Shown here: positions 36,396 through 48,246 of the stretch, piece by piece
Layout: each line of letters starts with the position of its first letter
Position numbering within the stretch: the first letter of the stretch is position 1
Assembly (NCBI GenBank): GCA_016716835.1
Contig: JADJUW010000002.1
Location: 744,001-808,000, forward strand
Source: Myxococcales bacterium
Lineage (GTDB): Bacteria; Myxococcota_A; Polyangia; Haliangiales; Haliangiaceae
DNA: 64,000 nucleotides
Direction: 5' to 3'
Position numbers and translations under genes: made by a program
Notes under the pieces: model-generated
The model's database searches: none
The model's input: the letters and a program-made list of their open reading frames with translations, nothing else
What the model was told of the DNA's origin: nothing

Positions 36396-38090
36396 CTAGC
36401 GCCCAGCGCTAGCTAACCCACGCGCGATGCGTAGCGCATTGGCCATGATCGTCAGCGTAAATGGCGCGGCGCCGCCGGTGGGCAAGGCGGCGCCGTCGGC
36501 GACATAGAGATTGGCAATGCCAAATACACGGCCGTCGCGGTCGGTAACGCCATCCTTGGCGCTGCTGGCCATGCGCGCGGTGCCGGCCTGCAGAGGCCAA
36601 TACACGTCGTGCTCGCGCAAGGTTGCGACTGAGGCAGGCGCTGTTGCCTCCAATAGTTCGCGCCCGCGTGCCAACAAGAATTTGCTCGCGCGCTTGGTGG
36701 CCTCGTGGAGCTCGACCTCGACGCGAGCGACAGGCAAGCCAAATTTGTCGACCACGGTCGGGTCGAGCGTGATGCGCGTGCCTGCATTGGGGAAAAACTC
36801 GGCGAAGCTTTCCATCTCGAGACGTTTGGTCTGTACGAAATGGCGATGCAATTGCTGGGTGAGGGCCTGGCCCCACAGCAGCGGTGCGGTCTCATCGCGT
36901 GTCGCCTCCGAGCCGCCGGCGCGCGCCGCATCATGCTGCACGATGGCCTGTTCGGCTTGGAAAATCGGATTAACGTGTGGCAGCATAAATAGCAGCGTGC
37001 CGGCACGGCTGTACAAGGCGCCGCCGTCGTGGCGGATCGATTTCTTGACGTCATAGAAATCGGTCGTTGCGCGATCGATAAAGGGAAACTCGCGCCCGGA
37101 GGCAAACGCGGCATGCGGCAGCTCGTACTCGGCCGATGCCTGCGCTTGCGTCGCAAATAACAAATTGCGGCCTAGTTGGTCCGACGTCAGTGGCAACTTG
37201 CTCGCTAACATCAGGCGCGCGGTTTGGATGGCGCCAGCGGCGACGATGACGCGCCTTGCGAGCAGTCGGAAATTGCGGCCACCGTTGGCAGGGCAGGCGA
37301 GTACGCCGGACGCCAAGCCGCTGGGCCCCATGGTAATGGCGCGCACCATCGTATTGGCGAGTAACGTAAGCTTGCCGGTCGCGAGCGCGTCGGGGACGAG
37401 CGACGCCAAGGTCGAAGACTTTGCTCCGACCTCACACCCGTAGCTGGCGCAATAGCCGCAGTAAACGCAGGCGCCGCGACCATCTTTGGCAATGGTGGAG
37501 ATCGCGCGCGGCGTCTGAAACAGGTTTACGCCGCTCGCTTTGGCAGCGTCGTCGAGCATGCTGGCCGCCTGGTGTTGTGCCATTGGCGGCATCAGCGAAC
37601 GTCGCTGCGATGGTGGCAGGGCTTCAGACGCGGGCCCCGATACGCCGATGAGCGCTTCGATTTCGTCGTAGTAGGGCGCAAGCTCGGCATGGCCTATGGG
37701 CCAATCGATGAGCGAGCTACCAGGAACCTCGCCAAACGCGGACTTGAGGCGGAAATCTTCTGGTGCCATGCGAAAGAAATAGCCGCCCATGTGCACCGTG
37801 CCGCCGCCGACGCAACACGAGATCCAGCCGTTGGCCGAGCGCTCGGCGGGGGCGCTATCGAGTGCCACCATGTTTGGTTCGTCCGCGGGGCTGGGCACAA
37901 AAAACGTGCGACGGCAGATATCTACCTCATCGTGGACGAAATCTCGCAATTGATAGTGCGGCCCTTTTTCGACCATGCAAACGCTCATGCCCGCCTTGGT
38001 CAATTCGTGCGCAACCACGGCGCCGCCGGCGCCGCTGCCGATCACGAGGGCATCGAACATCTGATCGCCGCCTGGAATCTTCGACGTCAT
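36396..38090 (-). CDS. GMC-family oxidoreductase, large FAD subunit
   Basis: A 564-residue flavoprotein of the glucose-methanol-choline family, dehydrogenase branch. The FAD motif ALVIGSGAGGAVVAHELTKA lies at the start, then SCCVGGGTVHMGGY, and a Cys-rich CVYCGYCASYGCEVGAKSS segment typical of the gluconate/fructose dehydrogenase large subunits. The C-terminal YVADGAALPTGGAAPFTLTI holds the FAD and active-site region, preceded by the conserved DVYWPLQAGTARM. It oxidises an alcohol or sugar, with substrate unknown. The start at 38090 overlaps the upstream small-subunit gene by ATGA; the open frame to 38156 would overlap that gene by 70 bases. Confidence 0.85.
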   Translation of the reverse strand: MTSKIPGGDQMFDALVIGSGAGGAVVAHELTKAGMSVCMVEKGPHYQLRDFVHDEVDICRRTFFVPSPADEPNMVALDSAPAERSANGWISCCVGGGTVHMGGYFFRMAPEDFRLKSAFGEVPGSSLIDWPIGHAELAPYYDEIEALIGVSGPASEALPPSQRRSLMPPMAQHQAASMLDDAAKASGVNLFQTPRAISTIAKDGRGACVYCGYCASYGCEVGAKSSTLASLVPDALATGKLTLLANTMVRAITMGPSGLASGVLACPANGGRNFRLLARRVIVAAGAIQTARLMLASKLPLTSDQLGRNLLFATQAQASAEYELPHAAFASGREFPFIDRATTDFYDVKKSIRHDGGALYSRAGTLLFMLPHVNPIFQAEQAIVQHDAARAGGSEATRDETAPLLWGQALTQQLHRHFVQTKRLEMESFAEFFPNAGTRITLDPTVVDKFGLPVARVEVELHEATKRASKFLLARGRELLEATAPASVATLREHDVYWPLQAGTARMASSAKDGVTDRDGRVFGIANLYVADGAALPTGGAAPFTLTIMANALRIARGLASAGR

Positions 38091-38710
38091 GGCCCTGTCG
38101 ACAGATCCCCATGATGGTGGACTTGTGAAGTCGCGGGTAGCCCGATTGCCGTCCATCCCACGCCTTGGCGGTTGCCTCCATGCGAAGGATCCGCGAGCAG
38201 CCCTTCGAGCGTCAGGCTGCGCAACACCGTAAAAAGCGGGCGTTGAGGCAGCTTGATTGGCAACGTACCAGTGGCGAGCGCGTTAACGGCCGCTTGTCGC
38301 ACCGATGGCGTTGCTTGTGCAAACGACAAGGAGCCTTGGGCCCGCGCAAACTCGTCGAGCGCTGCGGCGAACACAATCAGCGCAGGGGCCAAGCGAGCCA
38401 ACGGGGGCTGGGCAAGTTGCTTTGCAATGTAGTCAATGACGCCAGCTTGCGTCGCGCCAGGGAACCCAACGGCCGACGCAGCACCGAGCGGCAATATGGT
38501 GTCGCAGGCCGCGGCGAGGGATGCATGAACCGCGGGCGACCACGGCAGCGTCGCGATGGGTTTAGTAGGCTTAGTGCTTGCGGGCGTCGCCTTGCGTGGC
38601 GGTGCTTCACCGCGACAACCAGACATCGCGATCAGCCCGACCAATTGCAACAGTTCGCGCCGGCAAAGGAGGATGGCGGCATCTTCAGCCAATGCTTGGT
38701 GCCAGTACAT
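38087..38710 (-). CDS. gluconate 2-dehydrogenase subunit 3 family protein
   Basis: A 207-residue small subunit of a GMC-type dehydrogenase. The N-terminus has an export signal with an Arg pair and a lipobox-like Cys (CRRELLQLVGLIAMSGC, twin-arginine-like), so the complex is probably exported. The mature part has AACDTILPLGAASAVGFPGA and VIDYIAKQLAQPPLARL, as in subunit 3 proteins. The usual third subunit, a cytochrome c, is absent here. The large subunit follows with an ATGA overlap. Confidence 0.8.
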   Translation of the reverse strand: MYWHQALAEDAAILLCRRELLQLVGLIAMSGCRGEAPPRKATPASTKPTKPIATLPWSPAVHASLAAACDTILPLGAASAVGFPGATQAGVIDYIAKQLAQPPLARLAPALIVFAAALDEFARAQGSLSFAQATPSVRQAAVNALATGTLPIKLPQRPLFTVLRSLTLEGLLADPSHGGNRQGVGWTAIGLPATSQVHHHGDLSTGP

Positions 38711-38830
38711 AACTTTAGCGTATCACACAGCGCCGTGCAGCTCTCGCAGCAAATGGCCCGACTCATCGCGGACCTCGTTGTCGCCTACGGCCATGAACTC
38801 TGACACTGCCGCAAAGCGGGAGCGTGTTAG

Positions 38831-39598
38831 TTAGTCGATATAGGTGCCTTCCATATTGACACGAAATTGTTTCTTACCGAACGGCTGACCGTCTTTGAGC
38901 AACGTAATCTTTACGAATGGTTGTTCGTAGTAGTAAGCTAGCATCGAAACGAACTGCTCGTGCGTCCATGTGATTCGATAGGATTGCGTCAAGCCAGGGG
39001 CGGCTGGAAGTTGTTCGACCGCTAGTGAAATAGTCGTGGCATCGTTGACCTGTGGGCCTTGCGTCGCGACCAAACCGTTAAAATCGTTAGAAATCGATGT
39101 GACGTCGAGTGTGATCGCGCCGTTTACTACGGCAGGAACTGAAATCACTTCTGGCGTCGTGGCATAAAATGTCGCGTTACCGAGACCCCAGACTTTTGGT
39201 AACAGAGTTATTTCTTCTTCGGAAACCTGGTCGCCGCGGGTTACGCGCACCTTTAAGGGCGCCGCGTTCAGCGCTGCAATAGTGGTGATCGCATCTAATC
39301 GAATATTCTTGTCGTAGGTCCGGTTGTCGCGATCCGCCGACGCGATCACCTCGCCGTCGCGGCCAATGATCTCGGCCATGTTGATACGCTTACTGCCAAC
39401 CGCGGTGATCCAAATACCGCCACCTGGGTTCCACCCGTATCTCACGCTCGCCAACTTAAAGGGCCCGGCTTTGTCTTCTTCGGCGGACTGGTCGTCGTCA
39501 AAGTCGTCGTCGCCGGTGCCGAGGCATCCGGTGAGCAAAGACGTTGAGAGAACCAAGGAGGCCATTACGGCCGAGAGTGCGCTAGTGTGTTTCATCAT
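38831..39598 (-). CDS. hypothetical lipoprotein with acidic linker
   Basis: The signal ends with lipobox LTGC (Cys at about residue 25), followed by an acidic stretch DDDFDDDQSAEEDK. The mature domain of about 205 residues is rich in beta strands (FKLASVRYGWNPGGGIWIT, LKVRVTRGDQVSEEEITL) and has a single Cys outside the signal. It looks like an immunoglobulin-like or beta-sandwich surface lipoprotein, but no family is recognised. The gene-free 260 bases upstream (39599-39858) show no feature. Confidence 0.65.
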   Translation of the reverse strand: MMKHTSALSAVMASLVLSTSLLTGCLGTGDDDFDDDQSAEEDKAGPFKLASVRYGWNPGGGIWITAVGSKRINMAEIIGRDGEVIASADRDNRTYDKNIRLDAITTIAALNAAPLKVRVTRGDQVSEEEITLLPKVWGLGNATFYATTPEVISVPAVVNGAITLDVTSISNDFNGLVATQGPQVNDATTISLAVEQLPAAPGLTQSYRITWTHEQFVSMLAYYYEQPFVKITLLKDGQPFGKKQFRVNMEGTYID

Positions 39599-39858
39599 GA
39601 GGAAACAAAATGCAATTTAGGTACCATCGGAACGGCCCTTTGAATTCAGGCGGTTAGTGTCCTTTCGATGGCTTAAGGGACTTCGCTAGTCGCCACTGGT
39701 TTGGGGTCGAAGTGCCTAATAATGCGTGGGCTAATGGGACTGTAACTTAGGTTAAGGTGTACGCAGACTCCAGCGCGACGCGCCTGCGTTGGAACCAAGT
39801 CCGTGCACTGGGGCAATAGTTGCGAACCTTCATCTCCTGTGGTGGCAGTTGTCGATGC

Positions 39859-40443
39859 CTAGAACCGCCCCAGTACCCCAACACCAGCGCCGATAGATTT
39901 TCCGTCGGTGACCGGCATCGTCGCGAGTTGCATTTGAAACTGGCGTTCTTCCGACTCCGCAAATGCTCCGATTGGGTTAGCTGACGCGGGATGCAGCCCC
40001 GGAGGTCCCATGTGGATTTCTTGAGGTTGCACGCGCTGTTTGCGCTTGCCTTTCACCGCCCATTTTACGCCGTGCACAAATGTCAGCGCGGGGAGAGCGG
40101 CGAACCCCACCGCCAGCAGCTTGATACCACCATCTTCATACTCATCTTCGAGGACGCTTACCGCAAGCGCCGTATTTAGGATGAGCGCCGGCGTACTAAA
40201 CAGTGCTTCCGCCACACCATATCCTGCGGTGGGTTCGCGCCGCTGTGATGCCCTGCCGAGATCTGCCATCCCGAACACGAGTGGCGGTACCTCAATGAGG
40301 ACCGCCAAGGCAATGATGCCCTCGTCGCCGCCTCCTCCCCCCCAGCCACCCCCACCGCCACAAGCACTGGCGGGTTGATGCCAGCCAACCGTTGCGACGA
40401 TCGAGGCGACAAGGAATGTGATTCGAAGCATGTATTTCGACAT
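39859..40443 (-). CDS. small membrane protein, paralogue array member 1
   Basis: Starts MSKYMLRITFLVASIVATVG with a signal ending PASA, then a Gly run (ACGGGGGWGGGGGDEG), and three hydrophobic segments at about residues 45-65, 78-98 and 108-128 with the conserved LTFVHGVKWAVKGKRKQR. The C-terminus MQLATMPVTDGKSIGAGVG ending GRF is shared by all three members of the array. The three genes are arranged head-to-tail with similar spacers of about 100 bases, evidence of tandem duplication. Function unknown. Confidence 0.7.
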   Translation of the reverse strand: MSKYMLRITFLVASIVATVGWHQPASACGGGGGWGGGGGDEGIIALAVLIEVPPLVFGMADLGRASQRREPTAGYGVAEALFSTPALILNTALAVSVLEDEYEDGGIKLLAVGFAALPALTFVHGVKWAVKGKRKQRVQPQEIHMGPPGLHPASANPIGAFAESEERQFQMQLATMPVTDGKSIGAGVGVLGRF

Positions 40444-40545
40444 GCCGGTCGCAAGAGCAATCGATGTGCCAACCTTAGGGTGGCAAGAACTCAAGGCAGC
40501 GTTGCCCGTCGTGTTGAAATCTAGACAAATGCTGGTGAATTGCGG

Positions 40546-41121
40546 TTAGAACCGACCAATAGCGCCAACACCAGCCCCAATCGATTTTCCATCTGAGACC
40601 GGCATGGTCGCAAGCTGCATCATAAACTGGGGTTGCCTTGACTCAGCTAATGCGGCGGTTGGATTTTCGAGCGTGGCATGCAAGCCCGGGGGGCCGGTGT
40701 GAATTGTTGCCGGCCGTTCGCGCGTGCGGCGGCGGCCGTTGACTGCCCACTTTACGCCGTGCACGAACGTAAGGGTAGGGAGCGCAACAATCGCAACACC
40801 CATTAGCTTGGTGCCAAAGTCCTCGTTTGCATCTTCGAATATTTCCACGGCCACCGCGGTATTGAGAATCAGCGCTGGCACGCTGAGTGTCGCTTCGAGA
40901 ACGCCGTAGGTCGCGCTTGGTTCCCTGCGCTTTGCGGCCATCGCGAGGTCTGCCGCGCCAAATCCGATCGGCGCCGCCTCAACCACCAACACTAAACCGG
41001 CCAGCGCGAGGATTTCACCGTCATCTCCGCCGCCACCACAGGCACTTGCCGTTTGTTGCCAGCTTAGGGTGGCCGCGGTACCTGCGAGGAGCAATGCGAT
41101 GCGAAGCACGTATTTCGTCAT
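40546..41121 (-). CDS. small membrane protein, paralogue array member 2
   Basis: Starts MTKYVLRIALLLAGTAATLS, with signal end TASA and a shorter Gly run (ACGGGGDDGE). Same plan as member 1: VPALILNTAVAVEIFED, LTFVHGVKWAVNGRRRTRER and the C-terminal MQLATMPVSDGKSIGAGVG motif. This copy is closest to member 1. Function unknown; likely envelope-located. Confidence 0.7.
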   Translation of the reverse strand: MTKYVLRIALLLAGTAATLSWQQTASACGGGGDDGEILALAGLVLVVEAAPIGFGAADLAMAAKRREPSATYGVLEATLSVPALILNTAVAVEIFEDANEDFGTKLMGVAIVALPTLTFVHGVKWAVNGRRRTRERPATIHTGPPGLHATLENPTAALAESRQPQFMMQLATMPVSDGKSIGAGVGAIGRF

Positions 41122-41225
41122 GTCGGGTCCAAACAGCAATCGCTGTGCCAAGCTGCGAGGGCCTAGAACTCGCGGCAGTTTTTCCCGCTGTGTTGAATTC
41201 CAGACATTTGTCAGGTGAATTGTGG

Positions 41226-41775
41226 TTAGAACCGGCCAACCACGCCAACGCCGGCGCCGATCGATTTGCCATCAGAGACCGGCATGGTCGCGAGCTGCCA
41301 CGAGGCCTCAAGGCGACTCGATTCGGCATATGGCGCCATGCGCGCGGCGGCCTGCATGCCGGGTGCGGCATACTGCGCTTCGAGACGGCGTCGCTTGTGA
41401 ATGCGCATCCACTTGATGCCATGCGCCAGGGTGAGCGACGACATGGCGACCGATATCACCGCGAGGGTTAGTGCATCCTCATGGCGATTGCGGCTTAGGA
41501 TGTCAATCGTCCACCCCCCGCTCAGGACCAGGGTCGGAACACTGATAATTGTTTCTGCTATGGCATAGCCGCGAGTTGGCTCACGTTTTGATGCGGCCAT
41601 TATCACGTCGCCAACGCCCATTGCAGCAGTTGGAATATCGAGCAGCGTGGTGCCAGCAACCAAGATAAGCCTACCGTCTGCTGCCACCGCCACAGGCACT
41701 TGCCGTTTTTTGCCAGCTCAGCGTGGCAAGCATTGTGGCAAACAACAGGGAAATGAAACGGGCGGCACTTCGCAT
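41226..41775 (-). pseudogene. small membrane protein, paralogue array member 3, frameshifted at a Gly run
   Basis: The start is intact (MRSAARFISLLFATMLATLS, then WQKTASACGGG), but the frame then stops at a TAG after SRR. The remaining domain continues in another frame as DGRLILVAGTTLLDIPTAAM and on to the shared C-terminal MPVSDGKSIGAGVG. The break lies exactly in the GGCGGTGGC run that encodes the Gly stretch of the other two copies. This fits slippage, either real (phase variation or decay) or an assembly error. Confidence 0.7.
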
Positions 41776-41902
41776 AGCGGCAACGAAAGCAAGGCGCGTG
41801 CCATTTCTGGCACGCCGCGGCGTCCGGCAGCAACGAAGAGATGCGTCGAATTCCTACCGCGAGAGGCGGTAGAATTTCGCGCACCTGCACTACACTCCGA
41901 AG

Positions 41903-42469
41903 ATGAAGCGACGTCTCCCGTGTTTGGTCCTCGTGGTCGGGTGCAACAGCGAGCCGTCATCCGCTGCGCCCGAGCCGGCTGGTACGTGTGGCTTCATCGA
42001 GCAGTTTCAGACGTTGCCGTCACCGCATAGCGACGACGTCGATCCCGCCGCTTGGAACAGCAACCCTCCCACCAGCGGGCCGCACTCGCCGGCCTGGGCA
42101 GGCTGGAACCGCGCCTATGAAAATCTGCCGCGCGTGCATTGGGTCCACAACCTGGAACACGGCGGCGTGGTGCTGGCGTATCGCTGCGATGAGCCGTGCC
42201 CGGATGTGGTTCAGGGGCTAAAGGATGTGATCCTCGCCACGCCCGACGACGAAGCCTGTGCCGCACCCGTGCACCATCGCCTGCTCCTCGTACATGATCC
42301 GGCGCTGCCAGTTGACGTGCAGGTGGCCGCCGTCGCATGGGGCGTGCACTACACCGCAACGTGCCTCGACGCACCCACCATGGCCGAGTTCATCGCCGAT
42401 CACTACGATCGCGCACCCGAGTCGTTCTGCGGCGACGGCGGCGCGTTCGATGGCGAGCCGCTGTATTGA
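41903..42469 (+). CDS. DUF3105 family lipoprotein
   Basis: A 188-residue protein with a short lipoprotein signal (lipobox VVGC, Cys at residue 14). The DUF3105 pattern is clear: WNSNPPTSGPHSPAWAGW, VHWVHNLEHGGVVLAYRC and a C-terminal DHYDRAPESF. The His-containing NLEHGG motif is the family hallmark; the molecular role is unknown. Four extra cysteines (CDEPC, CAAP, TCLDAP) suggest disulfides. It is convergent with the ARPP-1 gene, with only 25 bases between stops. Confidence 0.88.
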   Translation: MKRRLPCLVLVVGCNSEPSSAAPEPAGTCGFIEQFQTLPSPHSDDVDPAAWNSNPPTSGPHSPAWAGWNRAYENLPRVHWVHNLEHGGVVLAYRCDEPCPDVVQGLKDVILATPDDEACAAPVHHRLLLVHDPALPVDVQVAAVAWGVHYTATCLDAPTMAEFIADHYDRAPESFCGDGGAFDGEPLY

Positions 42470-42476
42470 TCGCTGA

Positions 42477-42496
42477 AGCGCGGGGGCGGCCGCGCT
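42477..42496. terminator. possible shared terminator hairpin
   Basis: A 7-bp stem AGCGCGG (42477-42483) / CCGCGCT (42490-42496) spans the gap between the convergent DUF3105 and ARPP-1 genes, followed on the plus strand by ATTTCTT. The T tract is weak, so only a tentative call. Confidence 0.35.
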
Positions 42497-43502
42497 ATTT
42501 CTTCTGCGTCGATTTGTAGACTGGCTTGGCGGAGGTTTTCGACTTCACGGTTGTTGACCCTGTGACGTCGCCAATTTTTTGCTCCGAAACTGCGGCAGCA
42601 TTGTCAACGGCGGTCGTGGCTGGCGCGGCCTCGCTTTCCTTGAGAAACGCGGCGACGCCGCCCGCCGTTGGTTCATTGGAGTTTTTCGCCTCGGGTGCGT
42701 CGACGGCCTCGAGCGCCACCGATTCGATGAGCTTGCCGCGGATTTTAGCAAAGAGCGCGGGCGACGAGAATATCTCGACCGTGCTGAGGTCATCGCCGTA
42801 GCTGGCGATGAAGCCGACGGCGCGCGGATGCCGCGCCAGGCTAGCGCCGAGGACCGCGATATATTCGTCGACGGCTTTCTTGGTTTGTTTGTCGTCCGCC
42901 ACGGCGCGAAAGGTATCCGTCGAATTCTCGGTTTTGCGTGCGGTGTTCTTGCGGCCAACCTTTTCCCAGACCGCGCCTTGGCTCGAATACTTCGAGCTGG
43001 CGCGCAGGTCGGTGTGGGCCATTTTTTTGGCGGTACGAAACGAGCGGTTGCTGCCGCCTTCTTCGCTCCAGCGCCCGTGCTCGACGCAAAAGACATCGAG
43101 CTGCACCGTGGATTTTGCCGGAATCAGCATGTCCTTGGCGACGATGCGATCTTGCTTGCCGCCCAAGATCACCTCGCCCGACATAACAAAGATCGGGCCG
43201 TCCGCGAGGTTGGTTGCCGTCAGCGTATTGACCGAGTCGTTTTCGAGTTCGCTGATCGTGATTTTTTTGCGGTCAAAGGCCTCGTCGAGGGTTAGGTAGT
43301 CGGATCCATCGCGGCTGGGCGCGATTGAAAAAATCGGCCTCACGGTGAGGTTTTTGTGGCGGACCGCCGGGCCAAGATAGTGTTCGTCGTCAAAGAGCTC
43401 GGGCGTTAGTAGCTTGGAATACACCGTCGGCTGCCTCCAAAGCGTGCACATCGCGATTGCAAAAATGGCCGAAAAACAAATTGCGCGTAGTCCTGGTTTC
43501 AT
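42495..43502 (-). CDS. ARPP-1 (DUF6569) domain protein
   Basis: A 335-residue protein with an N-terminal hydrophobic segment (AICFSAIFAIAMCTLW), either a signal or anchor. The rest matches ARPP-1: LTVRPIFSIAPS, YLTLDEAFDRKKITISE, VIN-like SVNTLTATNLADGPIFVMSG, EVILGGKQDRIVAKDMLIPA and VFCVEHGRWSEEGG. The C-terminal part has IAVLGASLARHPRAVGFIAS. Its biochemical role is not established. ATG at 43502 has GGAGG at a proper distance; the ATG at 43511 is too close to it. Confidence 0.8.
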   Translation of the reverse strand: MKPGLRAICFSAIFAIAMCTLWRQPTVYSKLLTPELFDDEHYLGPAVRHKNLTVRPIFSIAPSRDGSDYLTLDEAFDRKKITISELENDSVNTLTATNLADGPIFVMSGEVILGGKQDRIVAKDMLIPAKSTVQLDVFCVEHGRWSEEGGSNRSFRTAKKMAHTDLRASSKYSSQGAVWEKVGRKNTARKTENSTDTFRAVADDKQTKKAVDEYIAVLGASLARHPRAVGFIASYGDDLSTVEIFSSPALFAKIRGKLIESVALEAVDAPEAKNSNEPTAGGVAAFLKESEAAPATTAVDNAAAVSEQKIGDVTGSTTVKSKTSAKPVYKSTQKK

Positions 43503-43618
43503 TGCGTTCATGCCTCCAAAGGGACATCAACGCGCCAGCCCGCGGTTGGGTCTAATTTGACCGGCAGAGGCGGGAATCCACCCCCCAAAGGTGGCCGAAA
43601 CATGATATATGCGGCCTC

Positions 43619-46880
<3,262 letters not shown>

Positions 46881-46928
46881 GGCACCCAGCCCTTCGCATC
46901 CAAGCACACAGCTTCTGTACGCAGCCCT

Positions 46929-46960
46929 ACCGGCAGGTGGCGCACGTTTCTTCCGCGAGC
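46929..46960 (-). repeat. inverted partial copy of the 49-bp tandem repeat
   Basis: ACCGGCAGGTGG-CGCACGT... is the reverse complement, with a few mismatches, of the CACGTGCGCCCACCTGCCGG part of the direct repeats at 47037-47183. RNA from this region could pair this arm with any of the three direct copies. Confidence 0.6.
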
Positions 46961-46992
46961 ATGGATTGCAGGGCGGTGTGGCTAGCACCAAG

Positions 46993-47011
46993 GGCTGTGG
47001 ATACCACAGCC
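46993..47011. repeat. perfect short hairpin
   Basis: GGCTGTGG ATA CCACAGCC forms an 8-bp stem with a 3-base loop between the convergent methyltransferase and DmeF genes. It lacks a T tract, so it may be part of the structured intergenic region rather than a simple terminator. Confidence 0.55.
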
Positions 47012-47036
47012 GTCTCGCCATGCCCCGGAGGGTCGC

Positions 47037-47183
47037 TATCTGCGAGCAGGAAGACACGTGCGCCCACCTGCCGGTCCACCCACACTATCTGCGAGCAGGA
47101 AGACACGTGCGCCCACCTGCCGGTCCACCCACACTATCTGCGAGCAGGAAGACATGTGCGCTCACCTGCCGGTCAGCAGCAAT
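47037..47183 (+). repeat. 49-bp tandem direct repeat, three copies
   Basis: Units start at 47037, 47086 and 47135 with TATCTGCGAGCAGGAAGACA; the first two are identical and the third has a few changes near its end (ACATGTGCGCTC instead of ACACGTGCGCCC). The unit of 49 bases is not a multiple of three, so it is not a coding repeat. It fills the convergent intergenic region before the end of the CDF exporter gene. There are no unique spacers, so it is not a CRISPR array. Confidence 0.85.
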
Positions 47184-47200
47184 GTCACGCACTCCGGCGA

Positions 47201-48175
47201 CTAGTGCCCTAGATTGCACTGATGTACTTCGATCGTTAGGTGGCTAGGGCTCAAGACGGTCTGCACCACTTCTCGATAGGCATCGACGTCGCGCGGCGTC
47301 GCCGTGACCAACGACACGATGCAAGCCAGCTTGCCTGGCGCGAGGTCCCACACGTGCAGGTCCGCGACCTTCACGTCATCAACCGCCTCGAGCGCCTGCC
47401 GCACCCGCGCCTCCTCGACGCCATGCGGAATGGTATCGAGCAGCTGAAAGGCCGAGGTCTTGCACAGCCCAAGCGCCCAGCGCACGATAACGATGGCGCC
47501 GAGCATCGCGGCAATGGCATCGAGATACCAAAGCCCAAAGTACTTGCCAGCGAGCAGCCCAATCAGCGCGGCGACGCTGGTAAGCGCGTCGGCCAGGACG
47601 TGCAGATAGGCCGCGCGCATGTTGTGATCTTCGTGCCCGTGCCCGTGGTCATGCTTGTGATCGTGGTCGTGACCATGCTTATGATCGTGACCATGCTCGT
47701 GATCGTGGTGGGCGTGCCCCTTGCCGCCGTGCAAGACCCAGGCGCAGCCAAGATTCACCACCAGGCCAATGACGGTCACGAGCAGCGCATCGTCGAAACC
47801 AATTGCCGCCGGTGACAGCAGCCGCGCCACCGACTCACCGATCATCCACAGCGCGATCACGAGCAGCAGCACGCCGCTGGTGAAGCCCGCAAGCGCATAG
47901 ACCTTGCCGGTGCCAAAGGTGAAGCGGGCGTCGCCTGCGCGGGTGCGCGCGTACCAGTAGGCGCCGAGCGTGAGCGCAAACGCCCCGGCATGCGTGCCCA
48001 TGTGCAGGCCATCGGCGAGCAGCGCCATCGAGTTGGTGAGCCAGCCTGTGGCGAGCTCGACGACCATCATGGCAAGGGTCACGCCAAGGACGACTTTTGC
48101 GCGCGTTTCATTGCCTGCGTCGTGCTCATACTCATCGTGATGATGAGCGTGCTCGACCGATGGATGCGCCGTCAT
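47201..48175 (-). CDS. dmeF: cation diffusion facilitator metal exporter (DmeF-like)
   Basis: A 324-residue CDF transporter that exports divalent metal ions in exchange for protons. Six hydrophobic helices are visible, with the first metal site in MALLADGLHMGTHAGAF (helix 2) and the second HVLADALTSVAALIGLLAG (helix 5). Between helices 4 and 5 is a long His/Asp loop (GHAHHDHEHGHDHKHGHDH). The cytoplasmic C-terminal domain has VADLHVWDLAPGKLACIVSL and the Cys/His end VHQCNLGH seen in DmeF (Co/Ni exporters), though zinc is possible. Single gene. Confidence 0.88.
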   Translation of the reverse strand: MTAHPSVEHAHHHDEYEHDAGNETRAKVVLGVTLAMMVVELATGWLTNSMALLADGLHMGTHAGAFALTLGAYWYARTRAGDARFTFGTGKVYALAGFTSGVLLLVIALWMIGESVARLLSPAAIGFDDALLVTVIGLVVNLGCAWVLHGGKGHAHHDHEHGHDHKHGHDHDHKHDHGHGHEDHNMRAAYLHVLADALTSVAALIGLLAGKYFGLWYLDAIAAMLGAIVIVRWALGLCKTSAFQLLDTIPHGVEEARVRQALEAVDDVKVADLHVWDLAPGKLACIVSLVTATPRDVDAYREVVQTVLSPSHLTIEVHQCNLGH

Positions 48176-48246
48176 GGGGGCACCTTAGCAGATCCACGGC
48201 GGGCGTGCGGCTTGCATGCCGCGGGCGCCTGCGCGATGTTTTGGCC

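Noticed and set aside
47037..47183. CRISPR array
   Set aside because: The three 49-bp units abut with no unique spacers and no cas gene is nearby.
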